Of a DNA stretch of 64,000 bases, positions 11,070-23,700 are shown piece after piece; the first letter of the stretch is position 1; each line of letters begins with the position of its first letter. A model generated the notes under the pieces. It saw only the letters and a program-made list of their open reading frames with translations, was not told the origin of the DNA and searched no databases. Made by a program: the position numbers and the translations under genes. This stretch comes from Desmodesmus armatus (Eukaryota > Chlorophyta > Chlorophyceae > Sphaeropleales > Scenedesmaceae): the NCBI GenBank assembly GCA_007449985.2, contig VIIQ02000555.1:806001-870000 (forward strand). Direction: 5' to 3'.

Positions 11070-13705
11070 ATGTCCACTGCAAACGGCAACCAGACCGAGC
11101 CAGTAAGCACTATACGGAGTATGGAAATGATCCAGTTGCCAGCGGCCTGCCACGCTGCACGGCCAGCCTGCGTCCCACACTGTTGAGCTCCTCACCAGTG
11201 GCAGTTTTGTGTCGACAGGTCTTCCTGATCTTCGGCAAGACTGGCTGGATCGGGGGACTTGTTGGCCAGTACCTCAAGGAGCAGGGAGCCAAGTTTGAGT
11301 ATGCCAACTGCAGGCTGGAGGACAGGGCTGCAGTGATCTCAGAAATTGAGCGGGTAGGTAGCTGTACAGGCTACCATACTATACCGCTCAACCCCTTGGG
11401 CTGTGGGAAAGAACAACATATCCAACATGGTGCTTGGTTGTGCCTGCAGGTCAAGCCAACCCATGTGCTGAATTGTGCTGGCCTCACGGGCAGGCCCAAC
11501 GTTGACTGGTGTGAAACCCACAGGGTAAGTTGCTGGTCCCCTAGCAGGTCATGCACAAGTTGTGGTGTGAGGAGGATCCTGCTCAGCAGCTGCCTGCATA
11601 TTAGCGGGCCCACCATGCTGCCAAGCACTGGTGCAGTGCTGACTCACCACCCGCACCTGCTGTAAATTACAGGTGGAAACCATCCGCTCAAATGTGATCG
11701 GCTGCCTGAACCTGGCAGACGTGACGATGCAGAAAGGCATCCACATGACATACTACGGCACCGGCTGCATCTTCCACTATGACGACGAGTTCCCTCAAGG
11801 CAGTGGCAAGGGATTCAAGGAGTCAGACAAGCCCAACTTCACAGGCTCGTACTACTCCTACACCAAGGTGGGTGTGCTGAGGATGTGGCACGCATGTGCT
11901 GGTAGCCCCGCACAGATGGCAGCACAGCAAAGCAGCTTATGTTGCTGCATGCTGGAGCCTGCAGGATGGGGCCACGGCCCACTGATGACTTGCATGAAGG
12001 GGTGGTAGTCTTGTACTGCAGCGGAGCATGCCCACACATGGCTCCTTATCCCTGAAACACAGTTGCTACAGAGGTGATTGTCAGAAGAAGTCCCAGCTGC
12101 GCGCATCGGCATAAGCTCCTGCTGTCCCCTGCATGTCTGCCCGTGTGTGCGCAGGCTATGGTGGAGAGCCTGCTGAAGGAGTTCCCCAACGTGCTGACGT
12201 TGCGTGTGCGCATGCCTATCGTTGAGGACCTAACGTACGAGCGCAACTTCATCGCCAAGATAATCAGATATGACAAGGTGAACTTGATCGCAGCAATGTT
12301 GGCTGGCTGCATGGGCATCACGGGCTGCAGTGGAGTCCGTCCAGGCGGCAGCGCTGCTGCGGTTCAGCAGTATGGATGCTTTCGGCTGCCATGCATGCAG
12401 TGTTGCGCAGCTCGATGTTGTTATTACAAGCATGTTTGGTATGCTGCCGTGCTGGCTGCTGCAGGTTATCGACATCCCCAACTCTATGACTGTGCTGCCA
12501 GAGTTGATTCCATACTCCCTGGAGATGGTGCGTACTTTGTTCGAGGCGTCAACAAACGCAACAAAAACTCCTTGGACAGGAGTGCTGCAGCACTGTGTTG
12601 TCAGCTGTCATCAGTAGCCTGGGGACACGCACTGCACATGTGATGCTGCCAGCGTACGCTCTAGAAAGCTGTGTTTTAATGCATCAGGGCAACACGGCAT
12701 CTCTCTCAGTCCAAGGTCTCTGGTGACATGAGGTGTGTCTTGCTGCTGTGTGTGTGCTGCAGTCTAAGCGCAAGCTCACAGGCATCATGAACTTCACCAA
12801 CCCAGGTGCCATCAGCCACAATGAGGTGAGCTGAGCGAGTTCGGCTGCTGTCAGCAATCGGGCGGTGCAGGCAGCAGCAAGCAGCCTGGTACTGGTTGCT
12901 CAGTTTCCCCATCGTTGTCTTCAGTGTTGCTGGCATGGCGGCAATCGTGGCACGCTGACTCTTGCTCGAATCGCTGGTAGGGGTGGCACGCGTTGCAGCT
13001 GGTGGCTGCAAGAGTGTTGGTATGTGTGTATGGTCTGTGCTGCAGATCCTGCAGCTGTACAAGGACTACATCGACCCCGACTTCACCTGGTCCAACTTCA
13101 CGGTGGAGGAGCAGGCCAAGGTCATTGTGGCACCACGCAGCAACAACCTGCTGGACACGCAACGGGTGAGCTTGGTTCCGCGCAGGAGGGTGTGCGCAGC
13201 AGCTATAGCCATCTAGGGTGATGGCGTGCAGTATCAGCCCAGTTGCCCCACTTGCCGGGCTCGGCAAGCCTGTGCACTGCTGAGCACACACGCACACCAG
13301 TGCAGGCGGTGTGTGAATACGTCGTTGTTCTATGCTGCGCAGTTCGAGTCGGAGTTCCCGCAGATGCTGCCGATCAAGGAGTCGTTGATCAAGTATGTCT
13401 TTGCGCCAAACGCCGCCAAGGTAAGCACGACCATCAGCCGCCTAGGTTGCTTTGGGCCTGGCGGCAACCACCCCCCTGTCTGCCTTGTGTCCCTCAGCAG
13501 AGTATCACTGGCTGTCTGCATGGGTTTGCAGTCGAAGCACTGGGTCTGCCAACATAGCTAATCAGGTTCATGTAGCAAATGTTTGCCTAGCCAGCGCAGA
13601 ACGAATGGATGTGCGCAGTGTACTGGACTGATGGTTGTGCTTTTCCCTGCCCCTCTGCAGAAGGACGAGGTCCGTGCTGCTGTGAAGGCTATGCGTGGCC
13701 GGTAA
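11070..13705 (+). CDS. UDP-4-keto-6-deoxy-D-glucose 3,5-epimerase/4-reductase (UDP-L-rhamnose synthesis)
   Basis: Ten exons: 11070-11102, 11219-11353, 11450-11524, 11673-11867, 12155-12277, 12465-12527, 12763-12825, 13046-13165, 13343-13420, 13661-13705; 930 nt, 309 aa. The length fits plant UER1/NRS-ER (about 300 aa). The Rossmann motif GKTGWIGG is at residues 17-24. Conserved blocks follow in order: NCAGLTGRPNVDWCE, YYGTGCIFHYDDEFP, the catalytic YxxxK (Y142-K146, YSYTK), LRVRMPI, and NFTNPGAISHNEIL. The enzyme converts UDP-4-keto-6-deoxyglucose to UDP-L-rhamnose with NADPH. Rhamnose is a building block of cell-wall polysaccharides and glycoproteins. The upstream 4,6-dehydratase is not fused to it as in plant RHM proteins. 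The protein is probably cytosolic because no signal peptide is visible; exon 1 encodes only 11 residues. TGTAA follows at 14021. Confidence 0.93.
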
Positions 13706-14020
13706 TTGCTTTGGCACTGGCAGACTAAGGCAGCAGCAACACGGTACCGCTTTCCAGCAGGTGCTGATTGTACAAGTGTGTGTGGCCCCAACTACTTTTT
13801 GTTGGCCAGCAGTCATGTCCGAGTTTGTTGGCTGCCTATCGTCATGCAGCCTGCCGCGTACACCTTGTGTGTTCATGCTCACCTTGGTTGGTCTGTTTCA
13901 ACTTGCTCCCATGGCCTCACTTCCCCGGTAGTGGTGATTTGGTTTGCTGTGGCATGGCAAAAGGACTGCTTGCAAGTGCTCATGGGCCCTCTGCCTGGAG
14001 TGAACTTCATTGAATGCATT

Positions 14021-14025
14021 TGTAA
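14021..14025 (+). promoter_or_regulatory. TGTAA polyadenylation signal of the epimerase/reductase gene
   Basis: This is the chlorophyte-type signal, 316 bp after the stop codon at 13705. Confidence 0.6.
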
Positions 14026-14215
14026 CAGGCAGTTGCTGTGAGATGTAGCAAGTGACAAGACTTGTGTCAAGTGCGGGTGGGCAGCTTCTGCTTTCACTCC
14101 TCTTGTTGGGGGCTGACGTTCCTGTGGTGCCAAGCTTGATGATGTGTGTGCTAAAATCTGATGGTGTGCACGTCACAGCTGTGTCAAAACGCACCCTCCT
14201 CAAACCTGAGCATTG

Positions 14216-14220
14216 TTACA
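14216..14220 (-). promoter_or_regulatory. TGTAA polyadenylation signal of the ABCA transporter gene
   Basis: TTACA on the + strand reads TGTAA on the - strand. It lies 482 bp downstream of the ABCA stop codon at 14703-14705. Confidence 0.55.
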
Positions 14221-14702
14221 ACAAAAGCACACCGTTGAGGAATGGTTGGAAGATCTGGTGGGCACTGCCACCACACAAGCTGCTCCAAAAGACGTCGCAG
14301 GCATGAGGATGAAACCCAATCACTGCGGGCAGAACCATAATTGCAGGTACACCAGCTAGTGTTGCACCTGCTTATGTACATCGATGCTGTGAACTGCTTC
14401 GCCAACACCACAAAACACACTGGTATGTTTCAGGCACATGCTCTGTGCCATAACATGGCTGTACAAACAATTTCACTACCACCAAAACTGAACGAGCTGC
14501 TGCAGCACTGTCGGTGACACAGTGCAAAGCTGTACATGCACCTGCAACAGCTGCTGGTACAATGATTGCGTCTGACCCAGAGGCCAGCAGCGCAGCAATC
14601 TGGTAAACTTGCGCACCACCCAGCTGAAAAACCACGCAGCTACTCATCTGCAGGCACAACATGGTCACACACGTGACAACGTGGTGATCATGAGCCAAGC
14701 TG

Positions 14703-17700
14703 TCAGTCACCATCGGCTGCATGGCTTGCAGCCTTGGCCAGTGACAGGAACACCCGCTCCAGACTGCTCTGTGCTAGGCTGTACTCGGTGATGCAGAGAG
14801 CCTCACGGGCAGCCTCCACAGCCTCAAAGGCATCAGACAGAGTTGCAGCCGTCTTCTGCTGCTGCTGCTGTGCCATGCTGTGTGCTGCCTGCGGCTGGTC
14901 GCTGGCGTTTAGTCTGCTGCTGCCCAGCGGAAGCCGCAGCAGCAACCTGCCCGGCTCCTTCTCCAGCAGCAGTGTCCCAGGCATGACAGACTCAAAGTGA
15001 GCCTGTGCGCGCTCTGTCGCTGCTGCCAGCAGCTCAGTGCCCGTGCTGCCCACAGCCTGCCCCATGCTGTCAACACCCTCCGCTGACCCTGCTGCTGCTG
15101 CTGCCGGCCCTGCCTGCAAACTGTGAGCGCTGGCTACCTGAGGCTGTGCTGCCCCAGCAGCTGCATCAGCGCCAGGCAGGGATGCGCTGGCGCCCAGCCG
15201 CAGCTCCAAGGTGTACCCGTCGCCAAACTTGCTCTTGAGGTGTTGGGGTGTGCCCAGGCAGCGTGCTGAGCCTGCAGCCATGATGGCCAGCCTGCTGGCG
15301 AGGGCATCAACCTCCTCCATGCTGTGGCTGGTGAGGATGATGGTGCGCCCCGCTGACAACACCTGGGTCTGCAGTGACAACATCAACACAGACACATATG
15401 TGCCGACGTCAGCACCATTGGCAACAAAAAAATGCATTGTGGAAAGGTGTTTGATTGCACAGACACACAGGCTGAACTCAGACTCAAGAACACTGCATGC
15501 GCTCATCACTGCCCCTGAGCCCCTCATCACCTATCATGACCCAGAGTGACATCCACACAGCGCCAACACGCACACTGCTGTTGCTGCTGCTGCTGCTGCT
15601 GTAGAGCACAAATACACATCGCTGGACATGACGCAGGTCGAAGCGCCATTTTGTCCCGCACCCCTCTCCCACCTGCAGCACCCTCCACAAGAAGCGCCGT
15701 GCAGAAGGGTCCATCCCTGTAGAGGGTTCATCCAGCAGAACCAGCGGCGGGTCCCCCACCAGCGCAACAGCAACACTCAGCTTGCGCTTGTTGCCGCCAC
15801 TGTAGGCCCCACACGCCACATCTGCATACTGCACCAATCCCAGCTGCTGCAGCAGCTGCTGCACCTCCTGTGCTATCCTACCAGCTCCTGACATCCCCCG
15901 CAGGCGAGCATACATGGTGAGCACCTCCCGCCCAGTCATCGCCGCCGGCAGGGCTTCAAATTGTGGGCAGTAGCCCAGCCGCTGCCTTGCTGACGCTAGC
16001 TGAGTCAGCACAGAAAAGTGTGAGACCAAGGCGTCACCAGAATCAGGTGTGACCTCGCCAGTGAGGACCTTAAAGGTGCTGGTCTTGCCGGCACCGTTGA
16101 CTCCCAGGAGGCCGAAGCACTCCCCTGGCCACACCCGCAGCCAAAGGCCCCTGACAGCTACCACAGGGGGCTGTCCGGGCCCCTGAGGGTACTGCTTGTG
16201 GATGCCATCCAGCACAACCTGCATGCAGGGCAGTACAACACCACATCAGGGAAGGTGTGAGTGACCATGACTAAAGCATAGGAGTGACTCACTGACAGGT
16301 CACTCAAGTTCGTCCATTGAGGTCGGGGACGCGAGTCACTGGGTGCCTCCGATAGCCTAGTATTCTGCTCAAGGATAGCGGCGCTTGGACTGTTGCAGCT
16401 GTGCAGCAAACATGCTGTGAGCCAGCATAGCACACAGCATGGCATGTGCAGAGCTTCCCTGCTGATGCCTTAGAAACATGTGCAGCACGACACATACCAC
16501 GCAGCACGCCAGTACCCTTCTTTCAAGTAAAATCCCAAACAAGCAACCACAGCAGCTCACCATGGCTTGCTCAAGGCCCTCCCCTGCCTCCACCGCAACC
16601 CGCTCTGCTGCAACATCCGCATCAACACCAGCGACACCCCCATGCATCCCATGCCCGGGTCCTGGCCCAGCCTCAACATCCGCACCATCAGCCTGACCAT
16701 CGACTGCTGCCTGATGCGTGGCTGGGTTATTGCTGTGGTGGTTGTGATGCGTGTGGGACTTATGCCGCCCGGCATGCTGCATGCCGGCCCATGCCCTGCG
16801 CAGGATCTGCATGACACCGACATCCAGCAGCACTGCTGCAACACCAAACACCACTGTCTGGGCCAGCAGATGCACCACTGCGCTGCCCAGCACAGAGTAT
16901 GTGAAGGGGGTGGTAGGGCCGTGTGGGAGGCCTGGGATGGGCAGGGCACCTGTGGAATTTGAGCACACCAGCATATGGCAGGGGGTTGGATGGTGCGTGT
17001 GTGATGGTGGCCCAACTTGCAAGTGACGCAGAGTGTGACCATACTTCCTGCATGCTGCCAAACAACCGCTGCCTTGATTGTGCTAATCAGCCACAATCTG
17101 GCTGCGGCGCTGACCTCTGACACTGACTGGCTTGCACGCTGTACAAGCTAATGCTGTCCATGGAAAGAAAGCTCCGTCCAACGAGCAGCAGCGACACGCA
17201 CACCCCAACAGCCAGCCGTCACAGCCAGCCTGCACCAACCTGAGCCGGGTGCCGTGTTGCTGATATCGTACAGCCCCTGTGCAAAGCAGTAGTGAGGGGA
17301 CAGCAGCCTTAGCACAGCCTTGGTCCTGTCAGCAGCCGCTCCCAAGGAGGGCCTGGCCAGGATGGTGGCTATGAGCCCCAGGATCCAGGTAGTGAGGAAA
17401 CCCAGGTAGCCTGTCAGGAAGTAGATGGTGTTCAGCCGCTGCAGGGCCTTCATCTCATCCTGTGGCAGGAAAGGACGGCGTTGCACTGGTCAGGAGAATG
17501 AGGGGGCGGGAGCAGGTGTTTTTTTGGGGGGGGGGCTGTGGCAGGAAGGGAGGGCAGAAAGAGGCAGGCAGTGACATACGTTACTGATGGCTCCCGTACA
17601 ACTTGTGACTAAAGTGTGGTTTGGGGTGCGCTCCCGTTGCCCAACACGCGACACAGATGGCTGGCTATCTTCAAGCAGGTGCAGGGGGACAACATGTCCG

Positions 17701-20700
17701 CGCCAAAAGAGCTACGAGGGGTGAAGCAGTGCTGGCACAGCCGCTTGTCGTACAGCCCTGTTTGACAGCGATAGGGCCCGGGGGGGGGGGGCTACAACAT
17801 GCAACACAGCTGCACAACCTCTATATGCACTGTTTGCTGCAAGCGACACCACACTCACCACAAACATGAAGTGGCAGAGGTAGGTCAGGTTGATGCCAGC
17901 CCCACCAAAGGCCAGCAGCAGCAAGGCCATTGCCACCAGCCGTACCCCTGACAGCTGTGGCTGGTGGTACCACCACACCAGCAGCACAATGCCAGCAGCA
18001 GGCAGGCAGTAGCTCAGCACGTCCCAGCCGAAGTTGGCCAGCCAGTAGGCGGTGGGGTGTGCCCCGGATACAAGCTGCAGGTGCTTGGAGTTGTTGTCAG
18101 CCTCCCTGAAAACAGCACAGTCACACATGCAGACACAACAGTAGTCAGTCAGCAAGGGGCATTGGCAGGGATGATGGTGGTGGTGGTGTTCGACGAAACG
18201 CAGCACTACCTGGGTTTATCGAAACCTCCACCAGATGAGATGCAATATGCGGGCCGTGACAGTGTGAAAGGGGCCCCACACGTCAATCTATGCGCATCAT
18301 TTTCAAACTTTTTCTGGCCTGCTGGACCTCAGTTGGGCTAAGGGTTTGGGATTTGAGGTTTGGGGCAAGGGCTCTTTCCTGGAAACTCAACTTGAACGCA
18401 GGCCAGCTGAACTTCCATTCAAACCCTACAAGCTTGAAGAATTCAACCATTGTCTTCAGGTATGAGCAACCTCAAGCCAAAACCGTGCAACTGGCAACTA
18501 GTATTGCATGTAGCACTCTCCTGTTGACATGTTTGCCCCTGTAGCTGCAGGGGATTCACCGGTTGCTAGTATAAATTATTGGGAGGTTTCACCCAGGGGG
18601 GGGGGGACTCCCACAGGCTGGCCACACACACAGCAATCAGGCAAACCCGACTGCCGGGGGCCTGAGGCAAAGCCTCACCAATGAGATACGCCTGATACCC
18701 CTAGCTGCAGGAAATCAACATGTCGCTGGTAGTGTCTCACCTGACAAGGAAGACCACAAACGATGCCGACAGCACACTTGCAGCCAGGGTCATGCACAGC
18801 ACCAGCATCAGCGCCCCCGCATCCTGCCGCACCCGCTGAGCCTTCTCACCCTCCCTCAAGGGCAGCGGACTGCTAGCTGCAGTGATCACGGGCATGCAGG
18901 AGGGCAAGTGCCCACCACCACCACCAGGGCTACCACTGCTGCTATCACCGCTGCCGGCAGCAGTGCCATCACCACTGCTGCCATCACTGCTGCTGCTGCC
19001 CTGATCGTGCCGCTGCGTTGGATGTAGGTGCTTGCGTGCGCTACTTCTGCTTCTTCGTTCGGTCAGCTGCTGACCAACAGCATCCACTGCGCCAGGGGAC
19101 CCGCTGCTGTCAAACACACCACCACGAGAAGCAGCCGTAGTGCCAGGCGCTCCATCTCCGTCTGCTGCCTCGTACAAGCCTCCCCTATCCCCCAGCTGTG
19201 CTGCACTGCCAGTAGTACTGGAACTTGGCAAGGGGCTGCTCTTTGCCCCTCCAGCTGCCACCATCAGCCTCAGTAGGGCACTAGTAGCCTGATTGAGTGA
19301 CGCAGGCAGCCCACTCACTGCCGATTGGTTGACCAAAAGAGTGAGAGAGGGGCCAGGCCCAGCCAAGCTGGACAGCAGCTGGTCCACTGGCGGCATGGCC
19401 TGCAGGAAGAGTGCATCGTAGTGGGGGCTGCCGCTGCTCCACTGACTGAGCAGCTGGCCCTCCAGTGTGAGATTGAGGGCAGGGCCGGAGCTGCCGTGGT
19501 AGAGGTGGGTGTAGGGAGTCTCTAGGAGGTCTCCCCTGTGATATGGTGATGACAAGGCACACATGCATCGGATGGGTGGCTGTTGGAGCAGGTGGCGATG
19601 TACTTGAGTGCTGTGGGTTTGACCAAGTATGCCTCAAGCATGATTTGGAGTGACTGGTGGTCACATGGGGCAAAGCAGCGCTGCTAGCCCACGCCAACTA
19701 CAGCAGCCCTTTGCTTGGGAGGTCAACGGACAACCGGGCATGTTCTGACGCAGACCAGCGGGCCAAGGCAGCCGCGGGGCGGCCAGATCCCACTCAAACA
19801 TCCTGCAGTTCCTGACTTACAAGCAGATGCTGTTTGCAGCCCTGCCTACGCATTCATGCCAGCGATACTGCCTTCACACCCACCTGGGGTACCCATCCAT
19901 AAAGCCATGTACCTCCTGCTGCTGCCTGAGCCCAGGAGCAGCCGCCAGCAGAGCAGGCTTGTCCATGAGGCAGATGTGGCGGGAAAGCTGCAGGGTGGGC
20001 TGCTGGGGCCGCTGCGTCTCTAGTGTTGACACGGCCATAGCTAGAGCCACTAGCAGCAGAGGCACCAGCAGCTGCGTGATTACGGCCAAGCGGTCACGCC
20101 TGCGGGCAGCAGGCAGGGTACAATAGCAGCAATGCTTGGTGATACCAGGATCCTGTGTGGTTGTTTGACCTGAATCCGAGAGGGTTTGTGCTGACCACAG
20201 GCAGAAAGCTGGACAAAAGCCGCATTTATTTGTACCGTCTATACGTATACAATGCTGTCGGTATACCGACAGCATTGCAGTGCCCTGGCTAGAAGCCCTT
20301 GTACCCTCAACACTCGACAGACCCTGATAGGAGCTCGCATGTGTGCAGCCTGCATTCCCACTGTAATGTGCTGCAGCACGCCATGCTGCTGTGCTGGAAG
20401 TGCTGGGTGTCCTGCAGCACTTCAGCTCCATGCATATGCAGCTACACCTGCATGTTGGGGAGAAACAAGTCCAATCAGATCTACAGCCTCACCTGGCAGA
20501 CAGCGCTCGCTTGACAAAAAGCGCCTTCAGCTGCTGAAGATACAGCGGCACACCTGACAACACCTCAACCGCTGTGCTGCCCTCCACTGCCAGCGTGCCA
20601 GATTCCTCACATGGACCCAAGTCACCACCAGGCACTGCAGCCGGTCTCCTGCTGCTGCTGCTGCTGCTGGTGGTAGTAGTAGCGACACCAGGCTGGCTCC

Positions 20701-23700
20701 GGCTGCTGCTGGGGCTGTTGGCTTGCTGGCTGGTGCTGCTGTGAGCGTCGACTCCGTTGACACCTTGTGCCACACCACCCCGCTGGTGCTGCTGCTGTTC
20801 GTGCTGGACACTGCTGCCGCATGGGGGCATGGCAACTGCCTGATCAGCAATTGAGAGGAACACCTCCTCTAAGGTCGTAACTGACAAGCCATAGCTTGAT
20901 ACACCCAGCTGCTGTGCAGCATCATCAAGTGCCCGAAGAGCTGCAGGAAATGCAGAAGCCTCCTCCTTTGGTAGCCGCATAGACACTTCCGAGCCAGCAG
21001 CAGACAGCAACTGAGCCGATGGCACGTGCTGCTGCACGAGCTGCAGCAGGCCGTCTGCTGCTGCCTGTGCTGCTGCTGCCCTGCTGTGTAGCTGCCTCAC
21101 ATCTCCAGCACTGCTGCTGCTCGCGAGGCTGCTGCTGCTGCCGCGATTGCTGCCGGCCCCCTGCTGGAGGGCCCCTACTGCTGCTTGTGGCTGGTTGCTG
21201 GTCTTTGCTTGCTGATTGTGACGAAGTTGGGGCTGCTGCTGCTGCTGCGATTGCAGTTGCTGCTGCTGCAAGACGACAGTGAGGGTGTAGCCGACACCAT
21301 AGCGTGCTTTGAGGCTGAGGGGTGACCCTGAAGCTGCCAAGCGGCCCTCGGCCATGATGTGTATGTCATCGCACAGCAGGTCAGCTTCCTCCATGCTGTG
21401 GGTGGTCAGCACAATCACAGACTTGTGCCGCCTGCAGCAACAGCCACGGGCAGCACACGCGAGCAAATGAGCTCAGCAACAGCGGCAACGTGCGACATCA
21501 TGCGGCACACTGTGTGTTGCATGTTGTATGGTAAAACCAGACAAGACTGGCTGCACGACTTTGCATGCCTGATGAGCTCTGAGGCGCACCAAATGCAAAC
21601 ATGAGTAGGTGGATGCACCTCGGCCGCCATCTCAGTCAGACACTCGGGACAGTGAGGCACACCAGTGAGGCACACACTCTCATACCGCCCAGTCTATACC
21701 ACTTGGGCCTGAAACCCAATTCAGCACGCTGTTGCTGCTGCTGCTGCTGTTACAGCATCACCACCCTACCTGCGGCGTATGACATCCCATGTGGTCCGCC
21801 TGCTGTATGGGTCCATGCCTGAGGTGGGCTCGTCCAGGAACACCACTGCAGGCTGACCAAGGAAGGCTATGGCCACAGACAGCTTGCGCCGCTGACCGCC
21901 AGACAGCTCAGAGGCCAGGCAGTGCAGCTTGTCCAGCAAACCAACCTGTGGCCGCAGCAGCAGCATTAGCAGCAGCGCAAGGGAAAGATACCGCAGCACC
22001 ATCAGCACAGGTCTTGGGGATGCAGGGGCACTCGGCAGGTGCTCCACAACCCCTGCGAGACATACTGTCAAGGAGGGAGCGCATCCCTGCAGGACCATCG
22101 TGGTGACACTACCTTGCTTTAGAGGTGTGCTGTGGTGTCAAAACCAGCACCAAACACACCGCTATTGTACATAGCCAGGTGACAGGTGCCTGCCACGTGA
22201 CTTGCATTGCACACTTCCAGCACAGGGGCGCCAACAGCACACTGCCAGGTGAGGCATGCATGATTCCTGTTGGCATTTTGTGCTAACCATGGGTAGCACA
22301 GGCCAACAGTTACATCATGATGCAGGATTCTGGTTGTTTATAGCAAAGAAACATGTAAAAACTCGATAAGTATGGCTGCCATGTGGGAAACAGAGCCTGT
22401 GGCTGGGCACACCTCAGCAGCTGCCTGCTGTGCTTGCACGCCAGCCTGTGCATATGTGGCTCCCTTGATGACAGCATACAGCTGCAGGTGCTCTGCCACT
22501 GTGATGTCGGGCCACAGGATGTCAAACTGCGGGCAGATGCCTAGACTCTCACGGATGGCTGCCATGTTGGTGCGGATGTCGTGACCACCGATCAAGGCTG
22601 TCCCTGAGGTGGGCTGCAACATGCCTGCACAGCACAGCACACAGCACAGCACAACTCAGCACAGGACACATCTGCCAACACCCTGCAGGCCTCAGCACAG
22701 GACACATCGAAACGCACTGCAGGCTCTTATGGAAAAACATCATGCACACTGACACCACAGCAGGTCCATGCAATACATCCAGCTCAAGCCAGCCAAGGAA
22801 ACAGGAAACAACACTTGGCACACCCTACGTTCACATGATGACAGCAATTTGTGCCTGCAATAAGCAACTGACACGTACCTGTCAGCATGTGGATTGTGGT
22901 CGTCTTCCCCGCTCCGTTGTGTCCCAACAGGGCAGTGATGCGTCCAGCACTCATGTCCAACGAGAGGCCTTCCACAGCCACCCTCACACTGCCCTCGCTG
23001 CCGTGAAACACCCTGCGCAAATCACACACCCGAACATACGGATCCTGCACCCCTGCATCACCAGCTGCCACGGCTGCTGCTGGTGTACCACTGCCAACGA
23101 GACTGCTGCTGCTGTTGCCATGGCCCGCTGTAGCAGCACCCTTCCTGTGCCTGGTGCTGCGCAGGGGGCTAGCGCCACCTGCTGAAGCAGCATCAGCGCC
23201 CAGCAGAGGCTGCAACTGCTCTTCCTCACCACCTCTGCGCCTGCCATGCTTTGTGCCGCTGTCAGCGGAAGCACTGCCTGCACTGTTTGCGCGCCAGTAG
23301 CTGGGCATGAAGGGGAACCAGGGCGGCAGGCTTTGGCCATGCGGTTGAGGCACCACCTGCAACACAGTGCAACAAGCCACCGCCATGAACCTCAGCTCAT
23401 TGGCGATACAGGTGGCTGTTGGCAAGCCTAAGCGCTTAGGCTAGCCTGCAGTGAGTCTGTGGCAGCCCCAGGCCATTGGGCAGTGGCTGTACACGTTGGT
23501 AGACATGCTTCCGCTGAAGCTTGCACTCCCATGCTAGCTGTGATTGCAGCAGGTGCGCAAGGCCAACCACACTTGGAAGGTTGTGTTTGAGCTGTCAGCA
23601 CAGCATCACTTAGCCCTGCACCTGCTGGTGCCCTGTCTTGATCCTCGCCCAACAATGCTTGTCACCCCCCGTAACCAACAACAAACACAACGCCTCCCTT

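Larger units (their letters stand above)
13706..14702. other. Convergent 3' UTR region
   Basis: The 3' regions of the epimerase/reductase gene (+) and the ABCA gene (-) meet here. The two TGTAA signals, at 14021 on + and 14216-14220 on -, lie about 190 bp apart in a tail-to-tail arrangement without overlap. I see nothing else convincing in these 997 bp. Confidence 0.55.
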
